Source: Burkholderiales bacterium (lineage in GTDB: Bacteria; Pseudomonadota; Gammaproteobacteria; Burkholderiales; Usitatibacteraceae). Taken from it: 64,000 bases of DNA. Positions 20,055 to 30,361 of this stretch are shown in pieces. The stretch spans positions 1 through 64,000 of the forward strand of contig JANYBL010000018.1 in the NCBI GenBank assembly GCA_025360815.1, written 5' to 3'. The notes under the pieces were generated by a model, which was not told the DNA's origin, ran no database searches, and worked only from the letters and a program-made list of their open reading frames with translations. Each line of letters opens with the position of its first letter. Within the stretch, counting starts at the first letter, position 1. The translations under genes and the position numbers were made by a program.

Positions 20055-20701
20055 ATTTTAATCATTTCATCCACAATTTCAGTGTTAATAAGTTCGTTTT
20101 CCGTAACGATTAAGTTCACCCGATGATCACATTTGGTCATCGGAACAGCATCCACTATTTGCATCGAGAACGCCGCTGAAACCCGCATGCAGACTGGAGT
20201 TTTAAACGTTTTCTCGGGATCCATCCGGGCGAAAAGTTGATCGTAAAATCCGCCCCCATACCCCAATCGATTTCCCGTCCGATCAAACGCCAAACCGGGA
20301 ACGAGAATAAAATCAATTTCAGGTGGATCGCATTTAGATACATCCGAATGCGGCTCACGGATGCCCCAAACACCGACCGTCAAATCGCGCAAATCCGTTA
20401 CATCGTGCAAAACCAGCGCACGCGACGGTTTGTCCACGCGCGGTAGCACCAGCCGTTTACCGTCGCGCAACACTTGCTCAACAAAATTATCCGAACCAAA
20501 CTCTGTACCCATGCTCATATATGCCAGCACTGTTCTGGCCTCACGATAACTTGGCAACGCAACGAGTCGCGTTGTGATCTCGGCACTCAAGGCCTCCCGC
20601 TCGCAAATAGTAAGCGAATCACGGCGCATTTGTGCCAGCGTGCGCAAGGCGCGTTTTTGGACAAACATTGGGGTAGTCAAATCCATTGCGGTAGTGTTCA
20701 C
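20051..20701 (-). CDS. ygfA: 5-formyltetrahydrofolate cyclo-ligase
   Basis: [44 protein letters not shown]. Confidence 0.92.
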   Translation of the reverse strand: MNTTAMDLTTPMFVQKRALRTLAQMRRDSLTICEREALSAEITTRLVALPSYREARTVLAYMSMGTEFGSDNFVEQVLRDGKRLVLPRVDKPSRALVLHDVTDLRDLTVGVWGIREPHSDVSKCDPPEIDFILVPGLAFDRTGNRLGYGGGFYDQLFARMDPEKTFKTPVCMRVSAAFSMQIVDAVPMTKCDHRVNLIVTENELINTEIVDEMIKI

Positions 20702-20769
20702 CCCAACATTATCGCCGATCAGACGCCGTTTTTTTTAGCAGCACCTTCAGACGAATTTGTTACGATTTA

Positions 20770-21230
20770 AAACTGATCCGCGCATGCATGCCGTCGCGAA
20801 ATGGCCGGAGGCACTCCCGTCGCATCAGCAGAGTTTGGCTGAGGTGATGCGGCAAACCATTCGCCCCGTCCCCGCGAGTACTTCACGATTGCCTCGCACG
20901 TGAAGTGGGCCGTCAGGTTCGGGATCAATAGCAAGCACGCCATCCCGCACCAGCAACATATCGATGCTGCGCCTGCCGATACCAGTTGCGGGCTCGCCAC
21001 TAGCAGAAAACCAAACATCGTGAAGCGAACCATCGCAGAACGGCTTATTTTTGCTCGCGCCGCAACGGACGGACAGGCATTGGCGATCTCCGCCTGGCGC
21101 TCTACGTCTACAGCATCTGGCTTCAACCAAGCACCCTTTACGTTGGCCAGAAAAATATTTGGCGCGCCGGGCACCCAAAAGCGTGCATGAATGCAGCGTT
21201 TGGCCTCAATTTCAAGGTAATTGCGCTTGC
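20770..21230 (-). pseudogene. Degraded Fer4_19 / zf-CDGSH iron-sulfur protein
   Basis: Frame pieces: LEIEAKRCIHARFWVPGAPNIFLANVKGAWLKPDAVDVE...NACPS then, frameshifted, RCGASKNKPFCDGSLHDVWFSASGEPATG; second module DGPLHVRGNREVLAGTGRMVCRITSAKLC*CDGSASGHFATA with in-frame stop. Confidence 0.8.
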
Positions 21231-21362
21231 CCCAACGAGGCCTCTGTCGCGCGCATCGCCAAGCAATTGATGCTCAGCGGCGCAAAGCGCGTACGGCCAT
21301 TCGAAGGCGGGATTGATGCGTGGATGCTGGCGGGCTTTGCGGTGGATCTTGAGCAACAATGA
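21222..21362 (+). pseudogene. C-terminal fragment of a rhodanese-like domain
   Basis: CACPNEASVARIAKQLMLSGAKRVRPFEGGIDAWMLAGFAVDLEQQ* matches rhodanese C-termini; no N-terminal domain upstream. Confidence 0.75.
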
Positions 21363-21382
21363 AAAAATCAGGCTGGAATCAT

Positions 21383-21904
21383 CTAAATTGTCGCGAGCCG
21401 CTCCGCCAACTGATGCCAAATCTGCACATCGAAGAACCGCGTCGCAAGCCCGGATGGCGAAGTTAAAACGAACAGCTCACTTTGTCCGAGGGTCTCGTTT
21501 TGTAAACCGTACCCAACGCTATGCTCCAGCCAAATTTGCGCTGCATTTTTACTAGTGAAGGCGATCAATTTCGGCTGAAAATACAACATCTTTTGTTCGA
21601 ACGAGTCACGATCAAATGCGTCATCGGGCAGTTGCGCGTCCGTGCCGGAATGCACCTTGCATAAATCGGTTAAACCGATTTTAAGATTTAGGAGTTCAGG
21701 GTAGTCCTGTGGCGCGAAACGATGCGGAGTGATTCCGACGGTGCGCAGCGTGGGCCAGAACCGATTACCGGCCTTGGCATAATATGCCCTGGCCCTAGCC
21801 GATGCAGTAGACGGGGCGGTGCCGCAAAATATAAGCTTAAGATCGGGCGCTAACAGGTCTGGAACTAGGTAAGTTGAGCCGATCAAGTCTGGAGCGTGTG
21901 GCAA
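21383..21904 (-). CDS. Mug-type mismatch-specific uracil/thymine DNA glycosylase
   Basis: LIFCGTAPSTASARARAYYAKAGNRFWPTLRTVGIT, IGLTDLCK. Confidence 0.85.
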   Translation of the reverse strand: MPHAPDLIGSTYLVPDLLAPDLKLIFCGTAPSTASARARAYYAKAGNRFWPTLRTVGITPHRFAPQDYPELLNLKIGLTDLCKVHSGTDAQLPDDAFDRDSFEQKMLYFQPKLIAFTSKNAAQIWLEHSVGYGLQNETLGQSELFVLTSPSGLATRFFDVQIWHQLAERLATI

Positions 21905-22030
21905 ATTGTTATTCCAAGTCTGGCGCTGTCATCAACATTGACAATCGCACCAATATAGATTGCCCCAGACCCCAGTATTTTCGAGGTGACTGGCAGTGTT
22001 GCCGGGGCTAATATGCTGCCTATTCTCTGC

Positions 22031-24001
22031 CTAATTTTCAACCTGCTGCTTGACCTGGTCCAACGCCGACAAATCCTCAATCGTCGTTAAATCGCCTGGA
22101 TCGCGGCCTTCGCAAATCGCCTGGATCGAGCGTCGCAACAGCTTGCCTGAACGCGTCTTAGGCAGCACGGTGACGAAATAAACACGGGCCGGTCGCCCGA
22201 TCGCGCCGAGTTCATGGTCGACTGTTGCCATGACTTCTTTTTCATGTATTGCTGCTAGTTCGGGGGTGGCGGTCTTAGCCGCATTTTTCACGACTGCAAA
22301 CGCGATCGGCACTTGACCCTTGAGCGCATCGGCGACGCCAACGACGGCGACTTCGGCGATATTGTGATGCGCCTGAATAGCTTCTTCGATCTCTCGTGTG
22401 CCTAGCCTGTGACCCGCGACATTGATCACATCATCGGTGCGACCCATGATGAAATAATAGCCGTCCTGATCGCATGTTGCCCAATCAAAAGTGGTGTAAA
22501 CCTGTTCGTCTTTGAAACTAGAAAAATACGTTTTGACGAAGCGAGCGTCGTCGCCCCAGATGGTGCTCATGCAGCCCGGTGGTAGCGGCGGTTGAATGCA
22601 CAACACGCCCTTCTCGTTTGGCGCTACGGGTAGGCCAGTCTCTTCATGCTTCAATTTTATGCGATAGCCATAACTCGCAAAACTAGGCGAGCCACATTTG
22701 CGTGGGGTGTCTTCGATGCCCGGTTCGGCAGATAAAATCGGCCAACCGCTTTCGGTTTGCCAATAGTTGTCGATAACTTTGACGTTGATGCCCTTTTCGA
22801 TCCAATCACTGGTCGGCTGGTCGAGCGGCTCACCAGCTAAGAATAGGTAGCGCAGGCTTGATGTATCGTATTTCGTGAGAAATGCCGGATCTTGCTTTTT
22901 CAGTACCCGCACTGCTGTCGGGGAGGAAAACATCACCGAGACTTTATATTCTTCAACGATTTTCCACCAAATGCCCGCGTCGGGCCGCACTGGCAAACCG
23001 TCGTACATGATGGTCGTGCAGCCATTAATGAGCGGGCCGTAAATGATGTATGAATGGCCGACCACCCAGCCAATGTCGGAAGTGCAGAAAAACGTCTCGG
23101 CGAACTGGGGAGACGAGCCCGACCTCATATCAAAAATATGCGGCATCGATGCTGCTAAGGCAACCGCATAGCCGCCCGTATCGCGTTGCACGCCTTTGGG
23201 TTTACCGGTCGTGCCGCTGGTATACAAAATATAGCTCGGGTGGCTAGATTCAACCCACTCACACGGCACGATTTCAGTACTATCTTTTCCACTGTCTTTG
23301 CCACTATGCCGATGGCAAAGCGCCATGTAATCCATGTCCCGGCCGGGAATATATTGAATATTTTTATCCAAGCCGCGATTGACAACCACCACATGTTTGG
23401 GGGGATGCCCGGCAAACTGAATCGCCTCGTCTGTCAACGGCTTCAAGGGAATAATCTTACCCATGCGCGAACCAGCGTCCGCCGTAATCATCACTTTTGG
23501 CTTGGCGTCATCGATGCGTGCGGCCAACGATGCCGCCGCGAAGCCCCCGAATACCACAGAATGAATCGCGCCGATTCTAACCGTCGCTAACATCGCAAAT
23601 ACCGCCTCGGGGATCATCGGCATGTAGATCAACACACGATCCCCTTTGCCGACGCCAAGCGATTTTAAAATCGCGGCGAAACGATTTACTTCATCGAATA
23701 ATTGCCGATAAGTGAACGTACGCTGCGCCTCGACCTCAGATGAAATCCATACCAACGCATTTTGATCTGCGCGAGTGGCAAGGTGGCGGTCAATCGCGTT
23801 GTAGCAAAGATTTGTCTCGCCGCCAACAAACCATTTGGCGAACGGTGGATTGGAAAAATCACAAACCCTGGTGAACGGTTTCACCCAGTCAATCCGCGCG
23901 GCTTCGCGCGTCCAAAACACGTCAGGCTCGCTGACGGACTGCTTGTAAAACTGTTGGTATGAGCGGGGTTGCGACATAAGCTTTTCGGACGATGCCGCCA
24001 T
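22031..24001 (-). CDS. prpE: Propionate--CoA ligase (acetyl-CoA synthetase family)
   Basis: [81 protein letters not shown]; PrpE-like. Alternative start [10 protein letters not shown]. Confidence 0.9.
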   Translation of the reverse strand: MAASSEKLMSQPRSYQQFYKQSVSEPDVFWTREAARIDWVKPFTRVCDFSNPPFAKWFVGGETNLCYNAIDRHLATRADQNALVWISSEVEAQRTFTYRQLFDEVNRFAAILKSLGVGKGDRVLIYMPMIPEAVFAMLATVRIGAIHSVVFGGFAAASLAARIDDAKPKVMITADAGSRMGKIIPLKPLTDEAIQFAGHPPKHVVVVNRGLDKNIQYIPGRDMDYMALCHRHSGKDSGKDSTEIVPCEWVESSHPSYILYTSGTTGKPKGVQRDTGGYAVALAASMPHIFDMRSGSSPQFAETFFCTSDIGWVVGHSYIIYGPLINGCTTIMYDGLPVRPDAGIWWKIVEEYKVSVMFSSPTAVRVLKKQDPAFLTKYDTSSLRYLFLAGEPLDQPTSDWIEKGINVKVIDNYWQTESGWPILSAEPGIEDTPRKCGSPSFASYGYRIKLKHEETGLPVAPNEKGVLCIQPPLPPGCMSTIWGDDARFVKTYFSSFKDEQVYTTFDWATCDQDGYYFIMGRTDDVINVAGHRLGTREIEEAIQAHHNIAEVAVVGVADALKGQVPIAFAVVKNAAKTATPELAAIHEKEVMATVDHELGAIGRPARVYFVTVLPKTRSGKLLRRSIQAICEGRDPGDLTTIEDLSALDQVKQQVEN

Positions 24002-24014
24002 AGATTAAATCGTT

Positions 24015-24626
24015 TTAAAACAACACCTGCTGAATCGCGCCCAACAACGCCGACGACTTTGCAGGCTTGGTAAGATAACCATTTGCGCCCAGCTTCAAGC
24101 CTTTCAAAATATCATCCAAGGCACCCAAGCTCGTCAACATCAGCACCGGTAAATCTGCCAATTTTGGCTGGTTACGGATGCGGTTGAGAATATCAAAACC
24201 GTTGGCATCGGGCATCAGAACATCAAGAATCACGAGATCTGGCGTTGCCTTCATGCCTGCCAAAATCTGCGTCCGGTTCGCCGCATGCACTACGCGGAAA
24301 TCATTCGCACTTAAAATGCGCGTTAAGAGTACCGCAGTGACTTCGTCGTCCTCCACCACTAACACCAGCGGCGGTGCTGACATCGGCGGACGCTTCGGCG
24401 CGGCTTCATTGATGCGCACAAAATAGCCGTTGCTGGTTAACTTAGATTCGCCAATCTCCGCCTCACCCGTTAGCGCAATTTGCTGCTGCGGTGTGGGGAT
24501 AGGCTCGGGAACTTCAATTTTCGGGTCAAGGATTTTCGTGAAATCCAAGTCAAACGGATCGTCAACGTCGTTTTGTAGGGAAGCCATATTTCTGGTGTTC
24601 TGTCGATAAAAAAATGTGTTTGGCAA
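24015..24626 (-). CDS. Response regulator receiver protein
   Basis: REC domain LVLVVEDDEVTAVLLTRIL...DLVILDVLMPDANGFDILNRIR...LTSLGALDDILKGLKLGANGYLTKPAK; alternative start MASLQND. Confidence 0.88.
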   Translation of the reverse strand: MPNTFFYRQNTRNMASLQNDVDDPFDLDFTKILDPKIEVPEPIPTPQQQIALTGEAEIGESKLTSNGYFVRINEAAPKRPPMSAPPLVLVVEDDEVTAVLLTRILSANDFRVVHAANRTQILAGMKATPDLVILDVLMPDANGFDILNRIRNQPKLADLPVLMLTSLGALDDILKGLKLGANGYLTKPAKSSALLGAIQQVLF

Positions 24627-24779
24627 AAAATCGCCTCGCGAACAACTATTTCGCGAGCACCTAGTTTACACCAGTGAAATTATCCATACTGGTTCTGAGA
24701 TCATTAATCAGGTTTCATTTTGTAACTTTTTGAAAAACACCACCTGAACATATTCCGCGTCAGCTTTCCAAGCGCCTCG

Positions 24780-25784
24780 CTACCTGTTGACATCCACCAC
24801 TAACCGCCCGCGAATATTGCCTGCGAGCACATCAACTGACTTGGAAATGGACTCGGTGAGCGAAATGATAGTGGTAATCGTATCAAGTTTGGTGCGATCC
24901 AAATCTGTTGCGAGCCGCGCCCACGCTTCTTCGCGCACGGCCAGCGGCTGATAGACGCTATCAACCCCTGCCAGCACTACACCACGCAAAATGAAGGGCA
25001 TGACAGTCGCCGGAAAATCAGCGCCTTGCGCCAAGCCACAAGCCGCGACTACGCCGCGATATTTGGTCTGCGCGCAGGCATTCACCAATGTGTGCGAACC
25101 CACCGAGTCAACCACACCCGCCCACCGTTCTTTTTGCAGCGGCTTGCCCACTTGGGAAAGCGCAGCACGGTCGATCACCTCTTTTGCGCCGAGCGATTTT
25201 AAGTATGCTGCCTCGTGTACTTTGCCGGTCGATGCCACCACCTCATAACCCCAAGACGACAAAATTGATATCGCCACGCTGCCAACGCCGCCGGATGCGC
25301 CGGTAACTAAAATTTCACCCTGCCCTCGTTTGACGCCATGGTTCTCTAATGCCAAACAACACAGCATCGCCGTATAGCCGGCCGTGCCAATTGCCATCGC
25401 CTGCTTGGTGGTGAAACTATCTGGCAATTTGACCAGCCAATCGCCCTTCAGCTTCGCCCGTTGCGCCAAACAACCCCAATGGCTTTCGCCGACACCAAAT
25501 CCGTTCATAATGACTTTATCGCCCACTTTCCATTTCGGGTGATTGCTACTTTCAACCACGCCCGCCCCATCAATCCCGGCGACCAGCGGCCATTTTCGGA
25601 CGATCGGTGATTTATTGGTAATTGCCAACGCATCTTTGTAATTGATGGTGGAATAATCAATACGGACAATGACATCGCCCTCTTCGGGCTGCTGAGTGTC
25701 CTCAATGTCGATGACGTTGCTCGTGAAACTATTGCCCGTATCCGTCCCAATTTTGCTTAGTAGTAGCGCTTTAAATGTAGTCAT
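24780..25784 (-). CDS. acuI: Acrylyl-CoA reductase AcuI / YhdH-YhfP family MDR oxidoreductase
   Basis: DYSTINYKDALAITNKSPIVRKWPLVAGIDGAGVV, GTAGYTAMLCCLALE, VTGASGGVGSVAISIL. Confidence 0.88.
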   Translation of the reverse strand: MTTFKALLLSKIGTDTGNSFTSNVIDIEDTQQPEEGDVIVRIDYSTINYKDALAITNKSPIVRKWPLVAGIDGAGVVESSNHPKWKVGDKVIMNGFGVGESHWGCLAQRAKLKGDWLVKLPDSFTTKQAMAIGTAGYTAMLCCLALENHGVKRGQGEILVTGASGGVGSVAISILSSWGYEVVASTGKVHEAAYLKSLGAKEVIDRAALSQVGKPLQKERWAGVVDSVGSHTLVNACAQTKYRGVVAACGLAQGADFPATVMPFILRGVVLAGVDSVYQPLAVREEAWARLATDLDRTKLDTITTIISLTESISKSVDVLAGNIRGRLVVDVNR

Positions 25785-25811
25785 GATGTCTCCAAACGTT
25801 TAAGTCGCGGA

Positions 25812-27071
25812 CTACCGAGACTGCAACACGGCCGGGTTTGCTGCCGAAGCATGTTTGCGTGAAAAATATTCGCGCGATTGCATTTCGCGCAGCCTTGACG
25901 CGGTGCGGCCGAATTCTGCCGAAACCGCCAAACCCGCCATGCTTGTAGCATCGCCGCCCGATTTATTGGCCGCCGCTTTGCTTTTATTTGCCACCCGATC
26001 ATCAATCACCAGAAATTCCGGCTCGGCTTCTGCGCTACAAATCAGTTTCACACGCTGATCGTAAAACACGTCGACCATCCACGTAAACCGACGCACCACG
26101 TCAGCGCGATTTTTAGCGTGGAGTTGTGGAATATTTGAAACCAACACCGTGTGATACAGCCCGGCGATCGTCAAGTAGTCAATCTGCGAATGCGGCTTCA
26201 CGCACAGTTCGTCAAAGTCGAACCACACCACACCCTTGGCGCGGCGTCGGAATCCAATGTCATGGCCGTTAATCACCATGGTGCCATTTGCAATGTAGCT
26301 CGCCCGCGACATGGCCTCGAAAGCCCGCGCCATTGCTTGCTCTCCAGCCGATGAAAGCGGTGTGTGATATATCGGAATCGATTCCAAAATGCGCCGCCGA
26401 TGATCGCGGCTGCCGCCGATTTCGACGACTTCCAGCTCGCGTTTTAGAATTTCAATCGCCGGCAAAAAACGCGCGCGCTGCAACCCATTCGGGTACAAAT
26501 CATCGGGCGGATAGTTGGATGTCAACACCAGCACTACGCCTTTGTCGGTCAACAATTCGAGCAAGCGACCAAGAATCATCGCATCCGCAATATCGCTGAC
26601 ATGGAATTCATCAAAGCACAGCAGCCGTAATTGTCGCGCGATTTTATCTGAGATCGCGTCGAGCGGATCTTCCTCGCCCGCATGCGAATTCAGCTCGGCA
26701 TGCAGCTCGCGCATAAAGGCATGGAAATGCACCCGGCGTTTGCGTTTAAGGGTGCAGACGTTATAAAACGCATCCATCATCAGCGATTTCCCGCGTCCGA
26801 CCGAGCCCCAAATATACAACCCACGCGGTGGCTTTTTACCGCCGCCAAAATTCGTCACCAGCCGATTGACCGGCCCTTGGCGATACTGCCTGTACTTTTC
26901 CAAATCGCCGTGCAAGCGTTCGAGATGCTGCAGCACCGCCAGCTGCGCCGGATCCGATTCGAAGTCCGATGCCTGCGAGAATTTCCAATACCATTCGAGC
27001 GGGTTCGATGCTTCGATCAGTTCAGCATCGTTTGTTTCGCCAGAAATATTGGGAAGGGGTTTGGTAAGCAT
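25812..27071 (-). CDS. zapE: Cell division protein ZapE (AFG1-like ATPase)
   Basis: GLYIWGSVGRGKSLMMDAFY, LLCFDEFHVSDIADAMILGRLLE, LTSNYPPDDLYPNGLQRARFLPAI. Confidence 0.94.
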   Translation of the reverse strand: MLTKPLPNISGETNDAELIEASNPLEWYWKFSQASDFESDPAQLAVLQHLERLHGDLEKYRQYRQGPVNRLVTNFGGGKKPPRGLYIWGSVGRGKSLMMDAFYNVCTLKRKRRVHFHAFMRELHAELNSHAGEEDPLDAISDKIARQLRLLCFDEFHVSDIADAMILGRLLELLTDKGVVLVLTSNYPPDDLYPNGLQRARFLPAIEILKRELEVVEIGGSRDHRRRILESIPIYHTPLSSAGEQAMARAFEAMSRASYIANGTMVINGHDIGFRRRAKGVVWFDFDELCVKPHSQIDYLTIAGLYHTVLVSNIPQLHAKNRADVVRRFTWMVDVFYDQRVKLICSAEAEPEFLVIDDRVANKSKAAANKSGGDATSMAGLAVSAEFGRTASRLREMQSREYFSRKHASAANPAVLQSR

Positions 27072-27095
27072 ATCGGCTGATTTAAAACAATGAAA

Positions 27096-27153
27096 GTCTA
27101 GTGTTGGCGAGACTTTTGGCGCTATTTTGGCTCGAGAGTCCCGTGGATGCTAG
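27096..27153. repeat. Dispersed palindromic element, copy C (zapE-lpdA intergenic)
   Basis: GTCTAGTGTTGGCGAGACTTTTGGCGCTATTTTGGCTCGAGAGTCCCGTGGATGCTAG. Confidence 0.6.
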
Positions 27154-27206
27154 GGTTCTCTATTGTTGACCTCACCTACTTGCACCTTTTGGCGACTACT
27201 AAGCCA

Positions 27207-28637
27207 TTACATATTCAACGTCCGCTTATCCACGGCCAGTGCGGCTTCACGAACCGCTTCAGACAGCGTTGGATGGCCATGAACGATGCGGGCAATATCT
27301 TCGCTTGCCGCTTTGAATTCCATCGCTACCACGAGTTCTTGAATGAGTTCTGAGGCATGGGCGTGGATGATGTGTGCCCCTAAAATACGGTCGGTTTTGG
27401 CGTCGGCAATGATTTTCACGAATCCGCCGGGAGTGCCCTGTCCTAAGGCTCGTCCATTTGCGGCAAACGGGAACTGGCCGACTTTGGTTTCGATTCCTTC
27501 TGCTTTTAATTGCTGCTCGTTTTTGCCGACCCACGCAATTTCAGGCGAGGTATAGACAATCCACGGGATGGTGTTGAAATCGATGTGCGGTTTTTGCCCC
27601 GCGATAAATTCAGCGACGGCCACCCCTTCGTCCTCAGCCTTGTGCGCGAGCATGGGTCCACGCACCACGTCGCCGATGGCGTAAACATTCGGCACATTGG
27701 TTTGGCAATGGTCATCGACTTCGATCAAGCCGCGATCCGTTATTTTTAGGCCGATGTTTTCACCACCCAAATTGCCGGTGTTCGGAATGCGGCCAACCGA
27801 GATAATCAATTTATCGCATTCGAGCTTTTGCGCTAGCTCTTTGTCGTCTGTGTACTCAACGGTGATGCCGGTTTTTTTCTGGGTAATTTTGCCGACTTTC
27901 ACGCCGAGCTTGATATTCATGTTCTGCTCTTTGGTGAATACTTTCCACGCTTCTTTTTGGATCGCTTCATCAGTCGTACCCAAAAACGTCGGCATGGCCT
28001 CTAAAACCGTAATTTCCGCACCCAGCCTGCGCCACACGCTGCCAAGCTCCAACCCAACCACCCCCGCACCGATTACACCCAAGCGCTTTGGCACTGCACC
28101 GAGCATCAACGCACCTTCGTTATCGCAAATATTGATGTTGTCGACCGCCACATCTGGCAGATGGCGCGCTTTGGAGCCGGTAGCAATGATGACGTTTTTG
28201 GCTTCTACCGTTTCTTTCGCATCGCCATTCGTGACTTCAATTGAAACCAGATCACCTTTGGAAACGAGGCGACCAAAGCCCTTTAGCCAGGTCACTTTGT
28301 TTTTGCGGAATAAAAACTCGATCCCTTTCGTCATCTTGCCAACGATCGTGTCTTTGCGGGCTTGCATTTTGGTGACGTCCATTTTCGCGCCACCGACCGA
28401 AATACCATGGTCGCCAAATTCATGTTCTAGTCGCTCAAAATTCTCGCTTGATTCAAGCAGTGCTTTGGAGGGAATGCAGCCGACGTTCAGGCAAGTTCCG
28501 CCGAGTGCCATTTCGCCTTTTGGGTTCTTCCAACCCTCAATACAGGCCACACTAAAGCCGAGCTGGGCGGCGCGGATCGACGCGATATAACCGCCGGGGC
28601 CGGCACCGATAACCACGACATCAAATTGTTTGCTCAT
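27207..28637 (-). CDS. lpdA: Dihydrolipoyl dehydrogenase
   Basis: GAGPGGYIASIRAAQLG, GGTCLNVGCIPSKALL, GAGVVGLELGSVW, HGHPTLSEAVREAAL. Confidence 0.97.
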   Translation of the reverse strand: MSKQFDVVVIGAGPGGYIASIRAAQLGFSVACIEGWKNPKGEMALGGTCLNVGCIPSKALLESSENFERLEHEFGDHGISVGGAKMDVTKMQARKDTIVGKMTKGIEFLFRKNKVTWLKGFGRLVSKGDLVSIEVTNGDAKETVEAKNVIIATGSKARHLPDVAVDNINICDNEGALMLGAVPKRLGVIGAGVVGLELGSVWRRLGAEITVLEAMPTFLGTTDEAIQKEAWKVFTKEQNMNIKLGVKVGKITQKKTGITVEYTDDKELAQKLECDKLIISVGRIPNTGNLGGENIGLKITDRGLIEVDDHCQTNVPNVYAIGDVVRGPMLAHKAEDEGVAVAEFIAGQKPHIDFNTIPWIVYTSPEIAWVGKNEQQLKAEGIETKVGQFPFAANGRALGQGTPGGFVKIIADAKTDRILGAHIIHAHASELIQELVVAMEFKAASEDIARIVHGHPTLSEAVREAALAVDKRTLNM

Positions 28638-28664
28638 GATGAGATTCGCTTATTGAAAAATAAA

Positions 28665-28952
28665 TTAGGAAAGCCAAATTCGAGAAACATGCACACCGAG
28701 TGCCGCACAAAAACCGGCGATGAGGGGCGATGTTCCTTTCAGCAAAAACGGCGGGTTTTTAACGAGCTGGGTGATCCAAAGTGTTAACGCCACCGCAACG
28801 CCGACACCCAACACCACCGCGAAATGGTGGCTAATGTAGTGCCCCAAGAATTTGGCAAAAAATACCGTTAAAAAACCAGTCAGCAACGCGCCAACAATGA
28901 AGAAAAAAAATTGAACCAGCAACTGATGGAGCTTAAATTTCGATTTTGCCAT
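28665..28952 (-). CDS. Small membrane protein, unknown, between lpdA and sucB
   Basis: 95 aa with 2-3 hydrophobic segments; same strand as flanking 2-oxoglutarate dehydrogenase genes. Confidence 0.65.
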   Translation of the reverse strand: MAKSKFKLHQLLVQFFFFIVGALLTGFLTVFFAKFLGHYISHHFAVVLGVGVAVALTLWITQLVKNPPFLLKGTSPLIAGFCAALGVHVSRIWLS

Positions 28953-29012
28953 GTTTGCGGTTCAGCACTGTTTGTCGATTGGGCACGTTCTACGTGCCCA
29001 GCCTGCAATCCA

Positions 29013-30233
29013 TTAAATATCCAGCAGCAAACGCGCCGGGTCTTCCAATGCCTCTTTCATCGCCACTAACGCCAACACCGCTTCGCGACCGTCGATAATG
29101 CGATGGTCGTAGCTCATCGCCAAATAATTCATCGGTCGAATCACGATTTGACCGTTCTCCACCACGGCGCGGTCTTTGGTGGCATGCACACCCAAGATGG
29201 CTGATTGCGGCGGGTTGATGATCGGCGTTGATAGCATCGAGCCAAACACGCCGCCATTGGAAATCGAGAACGTGCCGCCGGTTAAATCCTCAATGGTCAT
29301 TTTGCCGTCTTTGGCTTTTTGGCCGAATGCAGCGATTTGCTTTTCAATGCCGGCAATCGATAATTGATCGGCATCGCGCAGCACCGGCACCACCAAGCCA
29401 CGCTCCGTGCCCACTGCAATACCGATATCGTAATAGCCGTGGTAAACGATATCGCTACCGTCAACCGAAGCGTTCACAATCGGATATTTTTTAAGTGCAT
29501 GGACGGCAGCTTTGACGAAAAACGACATGAAGCCCAATTTAACGCCATGTTCTTTTTCAAACTTGTCTTTGTAAGTATTACGCAGGTTAATAACGGGCGC
29601 CATGTTGACTTCGTTGAAGGTTGTCAAGATCGCGGCGGTTGATTGAGATTGCACCAAACGCTCGGCAATGCGGGCGCGAAGGCGCGACATTGGGACACGT
29701 TGCTCGCTACGATCGCCTTGTGGAATGACAACCGCGGGCGCGGCAGGTTTTGCAGCGGCCGGTGCTGCTGACGCTGTTCCGCCCGCAACTTTATTGACCA
29801 CATCTTCTTTGGTAACGCGGCCGCCACGCCCAGTCCCCGAAACATCGGTGACGTTATTTTCTGCCGCGATTTTTGTAGCGGCAGGGCTCATTGCCGCGCT
29901 GGGGCTAGCAACGGCTGTTGCCACTAGGGGGGCTGCCTTTGGCGGCGCAGCGACGCTAGGATTGACCCCGGAAGCAGCGCCAACGCTAGACTTTGCCTCA
30001 GTATCAATCACCGCAATCACCTCAGCGGCAACCACGGTTGAGCCGTCGCCCCGTGCGATGCTGACGAGCACACCATCGGCAGGCGCGGGTAGCTCCATCA
30101 CCACTTTATCGGTTTCGATATCGATCAAATTTTCATCGCGCTTGACGGCCTCACCGATTTTCTTATGCCAAGAAACCAGCGTTGCTTCAGAAATAGACTC
30201 AGACAATACAGGGACTTTGACTTCGATTTTCAT
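29013..30233 (-). CDS. sucB: Dihydrolipoyllysine-residue succinyltransferase (E2 of 2-oxoglutarate dehydrogenase)
   Basis: Lipoyl domain [19 protein letters not shown], Ala/Pro linker, [26 protein letters not shown]. Confidence 0.97.
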   Translation of the reverse strand: MKIEVKVPVLSESISEATLVSWHKKIGEAVKRDENLIDIETDKVVMELPAPADGVLVSIARGDGSTVVAAEVIAVIDTEAKSSVGAASGVNPSVAAPPKAAPLVATAVASPSAAMSPAATKIAAENNVTDVSGTGRGGRVTKEDVVNKVAGGTASAAPAAAKPAAPAVVIPQGDRSEQRVPMSRLRARIAERLVQSQSTAAILTTFNEVNMAPVINLRNTYKDKFEKEHGVKLGFMSFFVKAAVHALKKYPIVNASVDGSDIVYHGYYDIGIAVGTERGLVVPVLRDADQLSIAGIEKQIAAFGQKAKDGKMTIEDLTGGTFSISNGGVFGSMLSTPIINPPQSAILGVHATKDRAVVENGQIVIRPMNYLAMSYDHRIIDGREAVLALVAMKEALEDPARLLLDI

Positions 30234-30361
30234 GTTGATCCTTTTTATCTTTAAACTTTTGGCTTTTAGTTTTAACTGCTAGCAACGAACAGATGGCTTT
30301 GCTTCAATCTTGGGCTGATGACGAGGTTGATGGAAACAGATGGGCTTGAATTGAATTGGAT

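Noticed and set aside
20702-20770. 6S RNA (ssrS) next to ygfA
   Set aside because: Only ~70 bp before the pseudogene begins; no room and no visible 6S-like central bubble structure.
20767-21178. Two overlapping minus-strand ORFs as real genes
   Set aside because: They are two frames of one decayed CDGSH/Fer4_19 gene; neither alone is a complete protein.
27697-28590. 297-aa plus-strand ORF
   Set aside because: Antisense to a clear lpdA; Ser/Pro/Thr-rich spurious translation without recognisable domain.
29921-29965. CTAG-flanked G/C palindrome in sucB linker as an element copy
   Set aside because: Match limited to CTAG ends; Ala/Pro linker codons explain the composition.
29668-30282. 204-aa plus-strand ORF
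   Set aside because: Antisense to the Ala/Pro linker and lipoyl domain of sucB; compositional artefact.
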